From: Aureobasidium sp. EXF-3400 | Lineage: Eukaryota; Ascomycota; Dothideomycetes; Dothideales; Saccotheciaceae | Reading direction: 5' to 3' | DNA length: 64,000 nucleotides | Assembly (NCBI GenBank): GCA_024195585.1 | Contig: SWBL01000069.1 | Location: 62,001-126,000, forward strand | In this document: piece by piece, positions 34,909-46,561 of the stretch | Position numbering within the stretch: position 1 is the first letter of the stretch | How the letters are laid out: each line of letters opens with the position of its first letter | The notes under the pieces: generated by a model | The model's input: only the letters and a program-made list of their open reading frames with translations | Database searches by the model: none | Told to the model about the DNA's origin: nothing | Made by a program: the position numbers and the translations under genes

Positions 34909-35078
34909 CCAGACCTTCGCGGTCTCGGCTTTTCTTCAGGCTTTTGCAGTCTCGGTTCTTTCAGTTCTTTACGAGCTCGGTCTCTCCAGCCTCTTCAGAC
35001 TCGGTTCTTCCAGTCCTGAATGGACTCGGTCTTCCAGATCTCCTTTGATCTCGGTCAATCCAGGCTTTACGGCCTCGG
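34909..35078 (+). repeat. Seven tandem bulged-C hairpin units with compensating stem changes
   Basis: Units start at 34909, 34936, 34961, 34986, 35010, 35034 and 35060. Each reads YCAG-NNN, a loop of 4-6 nt, N'N'N'-CT, an unpaired C, then GG, followed by a 4-7 nt pyrimidine-rich linker. The stem triplets are ACC/GGT, GCT/AGT, TTC/GAG, CCT/AGA, TCC/GGA, ATC/GAT and GCT/GGC. Of 21 variable pairs, 17 are Watson-Crick, three are G-U and one is mismatched. The frame CC-AG/CT-GG and the bulged C are kept in all units, with T-G for the first pair in units 2 and 3. All five wobbles are G-U on the plus strand and would be A-C on the minus strand, so the structure belongs to plus-strand RNA, presumably the 3' UTR of the gene just upstream. 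Confidence 0.85.
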
Positions 35079-36235
35079 TCCCCCATTGTGTCATCTGGCT
35101 TTAGGCTGGAACATGAAGGGAGCATTCAACGATCAGAAAGCATGCATCCGATAGTAAGTCTGAATAGATATGGAAAGCACCCTTCACGTGAGTTCCTAGG
35201 CTAATAATTTCCTTAAGCACAACAACTCACTCGTACTGTGCTTTGCCTGTCATCGGGATATACTTTACTGGTTTCGCTCATCAACCAATTGAACAACTCG
35301 GAACATCATTATCCTCTTGCATGTGAGTATCAGAATGTTTGCTCAAAATACCACCGCCTTCTCACTGCCTCCGGCTTTCCGGCTTTGAGGCTTCAGTAGA
35401 ATCCAGCCATTCATTCCCAGCCTCCTCTCACACCTCCACTCACCTCTCACCTTTCTCTCACCTTCTCTCATCTTCTTTGACTCACTCACCTCTCTGCCAA
35501 GGACAGCTGAGTAAGCAGCGAAGCGAGCAAGCTCGTCAAAACCACTTTGGACTCCCTGCACCCTCCTTCTCTCCTAATATACTTACCTTGTTTGGACGCT
35601 GGCGATCATGAAGGCCGGGTGTCTAGAGGAACTTCGTGCATTGCACAGCGCGCAGAAGTACCTCTACCGATCTCCTGCGGGGGCTCGGCGAGCGGAATTT
35701 TTCATTTCACCATACATCTCGTGTGTACCTACTTTTCATTGAATGATCTGGCTTTTGCAGCTGGTCTTTGAAGAAGAGCTTTTGTGTTTGTGTCTTGGGG
35801 ATGGTGTGTGATGTGGAGAAGTGCTCTCAGGATGCTGCTGGGTGTTGTTGTTAGAGCTGAGTGTGTGTCAACCAGTGTCTGCGTAGCCATCGAGCATTGA
35901 GCATTGAGCTGTCCAATCTGTTATCCACTCGTGTAAGGAGCTCATGTCTTTGCGCGCAGAGTCTGTTGCTGAAGACAGCTGTATAGCCATGTACTCGTAT
36001 TGAGCTCAGGCGGGTCCAGGACAGAGGTCATTTGCACACAATCATAACCGATCTCTCTATCAACAAACCTTGTGTAGCGACCAGTACTTACCGTTCATTC
36101 ATCTGATGTGAAGTGACTACCTCAAGCATCCATTACTGTGTCGTAGTGTTCGTCATCGCAGTCGTCGCGAGGGAGCTGCCTGCCAAAGCAACCCCACCTG
36201 CCACCTTCCATCGCAACTTCCTTCACACGCCAGCC
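35079..36235. other. Intergenic, after the hairpin array to FAM32A gene
   Basis: 1.16 kb. CT-rich tracts lie at 35390-35500. No domain-bearing frame was seen; the right end is the promoter of the FAM32A homologue. Confidence 0.45.
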
Positions 36236-36702
36236 ATGCCGTCGTCAGAATACACATCCGCAGGCGGCGGCCTCAAACTCAAAGGCGCCAAAAACGCCGG
36301 CATAGAAAAGAAGCGCAAGAAGAAGTCATCGTCGTCCAGGTCCTCCGCCGTCGCTGCTGCGACTTCAAGCTCCAAAGACGCAACACCCGCCAAAGAGACG
36401 ACCGATCCCGAGAACACTACAGATCTAGAACAGAGGGAGAAGAACAAGCAAGAGAGTCTTATACCCGATGATGGCAAGACGGAATATGAACGCCGCCATG
36501 AAGAAACCAGACGCAAGCGCGTAAGTTTTGGCTTTTGAGTACTGCTACAAGAACTGCATGGATGCTGATGACGAGATCATAGCTTGAAGAGAAACTGATG
36601 CGCGAGGGCGTCAAGACTCATAAAGAACGCGTCGAGGAATTGAACAAGTACCTGTCGACTCTGAGCGAGCACCACGACATGCCTCGCATCGGTCCTGGAT
36701 AA
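36236..36702 (+). CDS. FAM32A-like nuclear protein (DUF1754)
   Basis: Exons 36236-36520 and 36583-36702 around a 62-nt phase-0 intron give 134 residues. The pattern matches the FAM32A family: an N-terminal GGLKLKG segment, a Lys-rich basic tract (KKRKKKSSS), a low-complexity middle, and the conserved C-terminus KTEYERRHEETRRKR then THKERVEELNKYLSTLSEHH. Human FAM32A is found in late spliceosomes near the 5' exon. Splicing support is therefore a plausible role but is transferred by homology. The frame is open upstream to 36113, but conservation starts at the Met at 36236. Confidence 0.85.
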
Positions 36703-37478
36703 CACCTTTTCTCTGCGACTGCTGGCGCACTCTGCCAGCTCTTCAATTCCGGTCTCGTTGACCACGGCACGATCCCTCTGAGCGAATTACTCGTATACTT
36801 GTCGTCAACCTTCCGCCTCTTCATAACCATCCGATACCGCAACTGCACTACTGCGACGCGAAAATGCGACCGCCCGCATACATACAGTACTCTGAGTCGA
36901 ACAATGCTGTAGTAGCATGCCCAGATCCGAACCACATACCATAGCAAAGACATCATAAGAGGTGGAACTTCTTTTCCTCTGAGCAACAAGGATCAAACAA
37001 TATCCTCTTCGAGGACATCAGTCTACATTCTGTATACACATCAACTCTGGTCGTTCCTCCATCATCCATATCATCTCTACTTGTTTTTAGGCAATCTAAG
37101 TAGCTGTATGGGTCAGTTGTGATCTCAATTTCTCGTGTGTCCAGGACCAAACGGCCACGATGTATTGAGCAGACGTTCTTGGGTTATATTAAGACATTCA
37201 ATTAAAGATCACAATACTGTTTGTCTATGCCTCCCGGAAGCAAGGGATATAGAAGGTTCGTTGGAAATTGCTGTTTACTTAGTGACCCTGTCCTTTTGGA
37301 AGTTGTAGGCACTAGGTCAGAAAGTCACAACCAAGCATCGAGGGCATTGTTGCTAGTCCTCAAACATGACGAGTGTATAGAGTTGGCTTTCAGGTGGATA
37401 GATTACAACATGTAGAAATACTGGAAACAACTCAGGGAGATCAGATTCTCAAAACATACAGACCCCAAACCGTACCCT
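36703..37478. other. Convergent 3' region, FAM32A / MHYT gene
   Basis: 776 bp between converging genes. Short minus-strand frames have no recognisable content. No repeat or RNA gene was seen. Confidence 0.5.
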
Positions 37479-40161
37479 TCAGGAACCAACTGCAAGACCA
37501 GCACGACTCTTCGCCTGCTCGTAGAGGCAATCCACAAACGTCTTGGGCTCTTTGGCAATCACCATTGCCGAAGCTCCTGCCGTGACTTGAGGAGTTAGGT
37601 TGCGTAACTCGATCGTTGACTTGGACACGCCCTCGATAACCGTATCTGTTGTCGCGAGGATACCGCCCCATGAATGGGGATGGCCAACGATTGAGTCGAT
37701 TGAGCCTCTTCTTGCATCCGCATGCCTGCCTTCCAGCCAATAGTCTTCCTTAAGAACACCGCTGTCATCCGAGCACGGCGAACGTGTTCGGTCAAGTTTG
37801 TGAGACTTGACTCGCTGTCCTTCTGAACGAATGGCTTCCTCATGCTTTGCGAGCAGGGGTCCAAATTCTTCCTGAACTTCTCTTCGCATCCTTCCCTGAT
37901 CGTTGCATCCGCGATAGTAGTGTTGTCGCATCCTGACAAGATCCCAACTGGCGAGCGTAAGGCCGGCAGGGAGTTTGCGAGCCGGCTGGTGTATGTCCAT
38001 CAACCTAGTAAAGCCAAACACCATCGTCATACCATCTCTCTGGGCCTTGTTTGCACCGTAGCGTATGGTTATAGGTTCCGCACAGAACACGAGATCCATG
38101 AACCAGCGTTCTCCAATCTTCGTAACGAGTGAGCCCAAAGCGGTTCGAAGCATGATCAGGAATGCCTTTTCTTCGTCATCCTCCAACGTGCTCCAGTTTT
38201 GCTCCTTCAGTTTGATGTGCCAAATAAATCTCTCCGCTGGCCAGTTGTTGTAACGCTTGAGCCAATTCAGCTGTTGTGAATTCATGTGGTACGGAGAAAC
38301 CTGCACGTCCGGCAGTTCGTCTTGTCTGTCCATTGGTACAAGCACGCGGAAGCTATCGCGGACTCGAGCGAGAGCGGCGAGACAGACAAAAAAGGTGCCT
38401 TGTTTCGGTGGACAAGGAACACTCGTTCTGTATGCGAAGTCTTGGACGCGCTGCATCTGTATCGCGAGGAGACCGATGGGGATCTGCATTGTGTTTGCGA
38501 TGGCACCTTCCACACGATTTAATGGAGCGAACCTGAATCCAGCTGCAGTATAATGATCGATCTCATGAGGGGATAACCTGCGGGTGTAGAACAATAGCTG
38601 GCCTTTCTCGAAAATTGTTAGTTGTTGAGTAGCGCCGTTATCGAGGGCCTTGAGACCGTGTTGATACGCCGTCAAAAGACCCGTACCCAATACCTGATCG
38701 TAGAGAGGACCCAGACCATCTACAAGAGGCACTTGTAGTTGTGCGGCGAGATCGGCGGCGGCCACGCAATATCCTTCTCGAAATAAAACTGTCGAGTCGT
38801 GATAGCTCTCTTCGTCGTAGATACTACTCCTACTTGACGCTGCCGTGTTGTAGCCAGTATTGACGTTCGTCCTCTGAAGGTGGACTCGCATTCTGGGGAT
38901 CAGATCTGCAACGCTGTTCCAATCGCTGCTCACTTTCCAAATCCAAAACCAGACAGCATGGTGTATTCCAAAGTGGTCATCAAATTTCTGGAGCGGTCAG
39001 TGTCGTGAGACAATAAATTGATTGAGAACCACATACTTGAAGCACAAATCGTTTAGCAATCCTTTGTGAAGGCAGAGTCCCTTCGTTCGTAACCATGATA
39101 TTGCCATGTTCGTCGAAGTAGGCGCTGGACTCAGTCAGTGGCATAAAACATGACAAGCTAGAGATCTGGCGATACCATGCTAGCATCATATGCTGAGCTC
39201 TGTTGGCGAGGACAGCATTGCGGTAACGAACGTAGAAGAGGATCAGCAGGCAAGATAAAGCTGCTACGAAGCACTGGTACAAAGTCAGCAGATGATTTGA
39301 AACTTATGTCAATGGAAGATCTACCATGGTAGCTGCCACAATGACGGGTGTGTTTCTTGCGTCAGGCGCCGCTTCTGGTGGTATGCGCTTGAGCTGATAT
39401 TGACAGCCGACGGATGCAGTAAAGTGCATACCGCACACTCCGATCGCAAGCAGCAGCGCGCAAAGACAGCGCTTCCACCAGACGCTGATCCATCTTTCTT
39501 TGAAATAAAAGAACAATGCAAGGGCGATCGTTGAATCACCCACAGCAATGATGCAAGCTGCAACGATATACCGTCTTGGGTAGATCAGCGTATAGTTCGA
39601 AATACCAAGGTTTCCCACATAGTGCATGGAAACGATGGACAATCCAGCCATGAGACCGCAGGCAACGTCGAGAAGCCTTCGCCAGACAAAAGAGTGGATG
39701 CTGATTTCAGCACTCTGAAATGCTATGGTTAGGCCAATGACTGGCAGAACACACGAAAATCCAGTATACTCAGGGCTATAGACGAGCTGTAACCGACTTT
39801 GACCATCTGCCAGAGCAATCGATCGATTTCCAATGAAGTGCATGCACCAGATGCCGATGAGACCCATGCTTACCGAACAAGCAAAAAGGTGTACCCTGTA
39901 TCAAAGTCAGCAGTGCGAGATAGCTGGGGAGCGTGATATTTACCTGCTCATCAGTGACTTGCCCAGACGCTTTCGTTGAAGTAGCTCGATCGTCAGAAGC
40001 GTACCACTGAGACTGGCGAAGAAGGAAGCAACGATGATACTTGGCATAAAATGCCATGGTACCATCTCACCTGGTGCGTAGTTAACGACCTCATCAACGA
40101 GCACTGATGACATCGCCTTGGAAAATTTGTCGTGTAGCGCGGTCGGTCGTGGCAGCGACAT
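37479..40161 (-). CDS. MHYT-domain integral membrane sensor protein
   Basis: Five exons: 40161-39944, 39895-39325, 39273-39176, 39124-39037 and 38987-37479, for 827 residues. The third intron (39125-39175) is 51 nt with no in-frame stop and could be missed; removing it restores LACAYFDEHGNIMVT. The N-terminal half has about seven membrane helices and three MHYT motifs (WCMHFIGN, VSMHYVGN, CGMHFTAS). In bacteria such motifs are proposed to bind copper and sense O2, CO or NO. The ~570-residue cytosolic part is a conserved fungal extension starting near HFGIHHAVWFWIWKV and SSDWNSVADLIP. Its function is unknown, with no GGDEF/EAL domain. Near the end a Ser/Arg-rich segment looks disordered. Confidence 0.88.
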
Positions 40162-41226
40162 CAAAAGAAGAAGATTATGGTATCCAATAAAACCAGTGTC
40201 TGGTCCTGAACTGGTCCTGATGTTAAGTGTGGTGCATGCAGAGGCGTGATTTTTGCAGGAAGGGATTGTCTGGAGGTGGTAAGAGTCGTTGCACTGGACT
40301 CAACCTTCCGTCCAGCGAGCAGAACACTGTGAGAAGCCTCGATTTGCCCCGATTGAATATCGATTATCGCAACAGCGATTGTATACTCGTCTGGATAAGT
40401 AATTTCTTGCCCCACTTATAACTCAAAGATGGCTGGAAATTTGGTGGTCGTTGACGCAGAAGGTCATGTCGTTTTCGTGGGAAACCGATGTGCTTAGGAC
40501 AGAGTTGTACGAGAAAACAATGCACAATAAGTAGGTAGGGATATTGATGTTGACGGCTTCCAGACTTTCGGATCTGACAGAGGCGTTCACGCCACCATTG
40601 GTTGCGACGGCGCATAGTGACTTCTGCAACTGCAGTTCGGGCGGGCCAATAAGCAAGGTTGACTCGTTGAACACGCATGGAAGTTGCGTTCGCGACGGCC
40701 CCTTCCCAGCGCGAGGAGAGCATACATCATGTCGTGTGACTCAAACCGGGTCATGGACTTTCGAAGCATTTTGATGATATTACCTATATTTCAGATGATT
40801 GCGCATCATATCCTTTACGCAGTAGTATTGCATGGTCAATTGTCGATGCGCAGAGAAATGCCACAGCGACCAGAACCGGAGGCCGCTGAATCACTTTCTC
40901 GGATTCGTACTTGTGCCGCTGCATGTCGTGTAACAAATGGCGTTGTGAATGTGTAAGAGAATCGGAAGCGTGAAGCCATGAACTGCGAGTTTTCAATCTT
41001 GTACAGATGATCGGCACGGCAGAAACCCCACCCCTGCGAAAGAGATGCACCTCGGATTCGGTGCTGCGAACAGATTGGAACTCAACACACACCTTAACGC
41101 TGCGAAAGTCGATTGTCCTGATTTCGAGCTTATTAAGGCGTGTCTTGCAGACGAAATACATCCAACAGTAATTTCGCAACTCTATCATACAATATACATA
41201 CACGTGCTGACTGCAGTGTCAAAGCT
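40162..41226. other. Intergenic, MHYT promoter and COQ2 3' side
   Basis: 1.07 kb. No supported gene; open frames lack domain or splice support. The part next to 40162 is the MHYT promoter. Confidence 0.5.
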
Positions 41227-42462
41227 TCAGCGGGATTCGTTTTCGTACCATCCGAGGTAGTGTGCAAGATACTCTCCTGTAAGGCCCAGAGTAATTGCAC
41301 CGCCAGTCATCCAGCATCCGTTTCTGAACCACCACCAGCAGTTCTTCACGCTACTCAAACGTACCCTCCAGATCATGTTTGCGGTAGTGAACAGAGCGCC
41401 TCCACAAGTACCAATATAGAATATCGGACCGGCTCCAATTGCTGCTCCAGCAGCTGCCAACAAAGTGGTATGAACAACAGCCAGGCCACTGAGCACTGCC
41501 TTGGTGTTTTTTTCGTGACGGAGAGCAATCGATTTGATACCAGCCTTTGCATCATCCTTGATATCTTGGTGCGCGTAGATCATGTCGTAGAGAATAGTCC
41601 ATGCAATGTTTGAAGAGTACAAATAAGCTGCAGCAGTAAGCGCGGCATGATTTGATAAAAGGTCGACGCCCAGAGCAGGAAAGCCCATAATGGCGCCCCA
41701 GGAGAAGGTGAGACCAAGAACGGCTTGAGGGTAGTTGGTAACGCGTTTTGCAAGAGGATATGTCGATACCAAGAGCAAAGAGGGCGTAGCGTAGAAGAAG
41801 CACTCGAACGGGAATTGCAGGAGTACAGCCAAACCAGTCAGGAGTTGACAGCCAGTGTAGACGATGGCAGCTTCTGGAGAAATAGCACCACGTGCGATAG
41901 GCCTCAATCGAGTTCGAGAAACTTTGGGATCCAGATTTCGGTCCCAGAGATCATTGATAGTGCAGCCTGCGCCACGCATAACCAGTGCACCAGTAGCGAA
42001 TAGAGCAGAGGTGGCCAGAACTGTTGAAGGGGCAGTGATGGGAGATGCCAACGGGGCAGCGAGAAGTGTACTGAAAACACAAGGAAAAAGTAAGTAGTAA
42101 GTGCCTACCGGCTTGTCGATGCGAATTAGCTCGGCATAGGGCACAAATGAGGCAGGTAGATAGGATAGAAAGCCCGACTTTGGAGGTTCGTAGCGAATTG
42201 GAGGTGTATCTTGAGCCACACCGGCTTCATGCTGGAGAACCGAGGCGCTGTGGTCAGTAGACTTGGGCGGTAATGGCGTAGTTGTCGATGCGATATTTGA
42301 ATAAGCTGTGACATAGCGCGTGTTGCAGTTGAGAGAATTCGGCCGCCTTGACGAAATGAAAGGTTGGCGACATGTATTGAAGGAGAAAGTCGAGGCTGGG
42401 GTTCTCAGAGAGCTGATGAGACAACTGCGGCCTACAGAGGCCGATAGCCGAGAAGACAACAT
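41227..42462 (-). CDS. COQ2: 4-hydroxybenzoate polyprenyltransferase, ubiquinone synthesis
   Basis: A single exon of 411 residues. Coq2 joins the polyprenyl chain to 4-hydroxybenzoate in the inner mitochondrial membrane, the committed step of ubiquinone synthesis. The first ~60 residues are Ser/Arg-rich without acids, fitting a mitochondrial presequence. The UbiA core follows: RIDKPVGTYYLLFPC, the first Asp-rich motif NDLWDRNLD with RTRLRPIARG after it, and the second YDMIYAHQDIKDD. Eight or so membrane helices are seen, ending at YLAHYLGWYENE. A GTAGG...TTTTCAG stretch near 42110 looks like an intron but reads through in frame with family residues, so it is coding. It diverges from the JmjC gene across 483 bp. 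Confidence 0.95.
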   Translation of the reverse strand: MLSSRLSASVGRSCLISSLRTPASTFSFNTCRQPFISSRRPNSLNCNTRYVTAYSNIASTTTPLPPKSTDHSASVLQHEAGVAQDTPPIRYEPPKSGFLSYLPASFVPYAELIRIDKPVGTYYLLFPCVFSTLLAAPLASPITAPSTVLATSALFATGALVMRGAGCTINDLWDRNLDPKVSRTRLRPIARGAISPEAAIVYTGCQLLTGLAVLLQFPFECFFYATPSLLLVSTYPLAKRVTNYPQAVLGLTFSWGAIMGFPALGVDLLSNHAALTAAAYLYSSNIAWTILYDMIYAHQDIKDDAKAGIKSIALRHEKNTKAVLSGLAVVHTTLLAAAGAAIGAGPIFYIGTCGGALFTTANMIWRVRLSSVKNCWWWFRNGCWMTGGAITLGLTGEYLAHYLGWYENESR

Positions 42463-42945
42463 GACTTGGATAGCAGAAGGACAACGAAAACTGGAAAACC
42501 TAGCTCAATATATAGTCAAGGGTGGGTTGACAAGAGGATTGGCACCTACTGAAGGAAGCTAAGGTTCGAGTGTTTTGAAACGATCAACACATTCTGACAG
42601 GGAAGAAGCAGTGAAGATTGGAATGCGAAGGATATGCACGGTAGCAGACTGGAAGTAGGCAGGTGAGTAGAGTAGCTACGATGGAAGAGCGAAAAAGGAT
42701 ATAGGCTCGTGAACCGTGCTCGTGTCTGGCCGATCGGCTCCAACTGCCCCGCCGACGCGTCCGCTCGGCTTGTCAAGTCGCAGCTTCGGTTGCGACAGTC
42801 ACGTCGCAAGCTCTCATTGCTCTCTGCCCTCGACTCTATCCTTTGCAGCTTCTGCCAGCGGTGCCTGACACGCGCAATCTACCCAGCCGCGTGTCGCACA
42901 TGTCCTCTTCAACGCTTGGAATGTGCGCTACACATAACCCCCAGG
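42463..42945. promoter_or_regulatory. Divergent promoter, COQ2 / JmjC gene
   Basis: 483 bp between start codons. TATATA at about 42508 lies close to the COQ2 start. No other element was recognised. Confidence 0.5.
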
Positions 42946-45900
42946 ATGCCAGCACAACGACCGCGTGCTGCCTTCGAACCCATCGCACCCGACTTTGACA
43001 TCAACGGCCTCATAGAGTCCACGCCCAACTTCTCTTTTGTCGATCGCATCTCCGTCGACCAAATCGATGAGCAAGGTGTCGCCGCCTTCGAAAAGCTCGT
43101 CCTTCTCCATGTTATCATCGGCGGCAAGCCCCTCGTCGTCGACGGCTTTGAGAACCGTCTGGACCCGTGGACTTTTTCTGCCAAATGGCTGAACGACAAT
43201 GTCGGTTCTAAGGGTACGTGAAAGCATACCCATGTTTGGCGTCCCCTCACTAACGCGCACTCCAGTCGAGAGCTCCAGGAACCTGACGACCAAAGAGTCT
43301 CTTCCCCTCACCATCGGCCATTATCTCAGAAACATGAACAAGCTGAGCAATCAGTTCTTCGAAAACACTCGCAATTACAAGGACAAGAGTCGTCAAAGAA
43401 TCTACCTCAAAGATATCGATTGCCCACAGGTCTGGCACGACAAGCTTCAAGACCACATCCCACCCTTCCTCTTCTACCTCAATGAGAGCACCGGAGACAT
43501 CGGCGGCCCTGGCGCCAATCCTTACACTCTCGGTCCTGGCAGACGTCCTGCCCGTGGAATCGCTCGCGCTGGTGATCTGATGAGCTCCCTTCCTCCCGAG
43601 ATGCGCGCTGAGAACCTCATGTGCTACATCGGCCATGAGGGCACTTACACCCCGTCACACCGAGAAATGTGTGCCACCATGGGTCACAATATCATGGTAG
43701 AAGCTTCCAAGGATGTTGGCGAGGATGGCAAGCCCGAAAGACCTGGCTCATCCATCTGGTTTATGACCGAGTCCAAGGATCGCAACACCGTCTCCGAGTA
43801 TTGGCTCTCAACACTAGGCCATGACATTGAAGTCGAGAACCACTTTGCCCAAGTTTCGGCCTGGAAAAGAGCGCCTTTCAATGTCTACGTCGTCGAACAA
43901 CGTCCCGGCGACTTTATCCTGATTCCTCCGCTCGCTCCCCACCAAGTCTGGAATAGGGGAACACGAACCATGAAAGTCGCTTGGAACAGGACCACAATCG
44001 AGACTCTGGAGATGGCCCTGGATGAAGCTCTGCCTAAAGCAAAGATTGTCTGCCGAGACGAACAATACAAAACCAAGGCCATCATTTACTACACGCTAAT
44101 GTTGTACTCTAACAGACTTGCATTGGCAAGATCGCAGTCCGATAAGCTTCCTGCCGACGCTGTCCGCCAGCTAATGGGCAGCCCCAAGATCAAGCAGTTG
44201 ATCAAGGACTTCAGACGCCTTCTTGGCTTGTTTCTGGATGTCCTCGTTACCGAAATGTTCAACCCTGATGGTCCTCAGGAAAAGTGCGAATTTCTGCCTT
44301 TCGACAGCAATGTCACGTGCGCCTATTGTCGCTGCAACGTTTTCAATCGTTTCTTGACGTGCTCAAACTGCAAGGATGCACTTGGACATGAAGAGGAAGA
44401 GCCCTACGACGTGTGCTTGGACTGTTATGCTATGGGCAGGTCGTGCGGCTGCATCTCAAATCTCAAATGGACCGAGCAATTCAAGTGGAAGGAACTGACC
44501 GGCAAATACGACTCCTGGCGTATGCAAGTCATCGACCTGGATGGTGGAAACGCAGCAAAGGCCCCTCCTCCACTTGTCGAAGCTCGAAGGAATCTTCCTC
44601 ACAAGACGCTCGCTGAAGTCTGCAGAGAGCAGCTTAAACGCCGCCCCTTCACTGACATTGCAAAGCCAAAACAAGACGATGAGCAGAGCGAGGAAGATAT
44701 CATTGTGGACGACGAAGGTCGTGTCAAGAAAACCGTGAAGAAGAAGCCTAAGGCTTGGTACAAGACGCACAGTCCTTGCCATGTCTGTTGCAAAAGGCAC
44801 CCTAATTGGAAGTCTGCAAAGTGTACCACGTGCGACAAATGGTGGTGCTATGGGTCTCTGTTCAGAGGAGCCGACATGATGCCACTTACAGTCATGCAAG
44901 ATGCTAACTGGTCGTGTCCACATTGCCAAAACGCATGTTTCGCAGGAGCGTGCCGAAAAGATCCCAAACAGCAACCATATGAGCCCAAGGGCACTCTCCT
45001 CGGTCATGATACCAAGAGGATTGCCGATGCCAGAAGTGTAGAGTGTCTTGTAGACTTTTCTGTCTCCAACCTGACTTGGCTGAGGGACGATGACGAAGAC
45101 GTCCAAGAAAGTGTCCGCATCAGGAGAGCTCGCGAAGAGGCCAGAAGAGCTAAGGAAGCAGACCCTCTAATGGATGACGATGACGATGAAGAAGAGCCTG
45201 ATATTGAACAGAGCCACGTCCGATTCGACTACTCGCCCGATGACTCCATGATCGATCCTCAGCTTATGGGCACTGCTACTACAACTCGAACCAAGGGAAA
45301 GGCTGCAAATTCCCTTCTACCGCCGCCGGAGGCAATGCTCAAAGGCGCTAAACCAGTCACATCCCATGAATTGACGGGCAATGGTCACAACCCCACATCC
45401 GACGCACCCGATGGATACGCCCCTGCCACAACCACTGGATTTGCCGCTCCAAGGGCTCGAATGTACCCAGAACTCAAAGACAACAGCTATGCTTACCCTG
45501 ACCCTCTTGGCGATGACGATGAAGACGAAGGGTACCAGCCCATCTCCGCATTGCTGTCAGGCTCCATCCGCCGAAACAAGCGAAATCAAGACGCATACGA
45601 AGATGATGATGACGAGATCTACATGGAGGGAACTCGCACAAAAAGACGCAGAATCTCCGAAGATCCTACTTCTGTTCTTTACAAGCCTAGGAATGAAGCT
45701 ACAAAGCAGTTCGAAAAGGAGAAGGGACGCAAGGCCCTGGATGAGGCCAAGAAGGCAGGTCGATTCATTGCAGCGCAAGCTGCTTTGCGGGGCAAAAAGC
45801 GCGTTGTTCGGCTTCGCATATCTGGACCACGTCTTGCGCAACTGCTTGCACAACAAGCCGCTAAATCATTCCAACCTGTCTCCGAAACTCCAGAAGTCGA

Positions 45901-46561
45901 CCAAGAAGTACCTCCGGAGAATGTGCTTGTAAGGTCGGATATCGCTCCCAAGGAAAAGGCCAAGAAGGTCCCCCAACACCCCAACAGGATGAAGGTTCGA
46001 GTTGAACGTGACGACGACTTCAGCATGAGAGGTGAGCGTGCAGCACGCACAGAAAGGCGCAAACGTCCGACCAATGCAGACTATGAAGAAGTCGATGTTG
46101 AGTCCGACTTCAATTCTGGAGAAGACGACAAAGATGGCATGTATAATGGCCGTCAACGGGAGAATGGCAAACGCAGGATATCGTCTTACATTCAGAAGAA
46201 GCACATTGACGATCCAGACCTTCCTGACGAATTACCTGAGAATTACAAAGACTCAAGGAGCAGAATGGAAGGAAGAGTGCCCAACAAACCAGGACCTGCC
46301 ATACGTGCACGAACAGGAGTACTTGGACATCCCAAAGCCATGCCTCAGCTAGACGGTGCTGCCGATGACGGCAGTGCCTCTGATCCTGACGATGAGCAAG
46401 CAACCTTCGAGGAGGAGAACCGACTTGCTAAGCTAGAAGCACTCAAAATGGTCGAAGAGGAAGCAGCCCGTGCACCTCCACCAATGCATCGTTCGATCTT
46501 CGATAGAGGTAACGGAAAGAAGATTCGCATCGTCTCAAAGACCACGAACAAGAAGAAATGA
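42946..46561 (+). CDS. JmjC-domain protein with Cys-rich zinc fingers, probable histone demethylase
   Basis: Exons 42946-43213 and 43266-46561 around a 52-nt phase-1 intron give 1187 residues. The JmjC fold covers about 110-370. Iron ligands can be read as H221 and E223 in SHREM and H315 in APHQVWNRG. The HxE form is acceptable for an Fe(II)/2-oxoglutarate enzyme. A Cys cluster (CAYCRCNVFNRFLTCSNC, then CLDCYAMGRSCGC) sits around 445-490. A second (CHVCCKRHP, CTTCDKWWC, CPHCQNACFAGAC) sits around 590-660 and resembles zf-4CXXC_R1. The rest is acidic and basic low-complexity sequence with Lys/Arg runs. It is likely a nuclear chromatin regulator; substrate and activity are unproven. The start at 42946 was chosen over an in-frame ATG at 42709 because the upstream residues look like leader sequence. 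Confidence 0.88.

Noticed and set aside
42065..42115. Possible intron inside COQ2 (GTAGGC...TTTTCAG)
   Set aside because: The stretch reads in frame as GTYYLLFPCVFS, which matches the family, so removing it would delete conserved residues.
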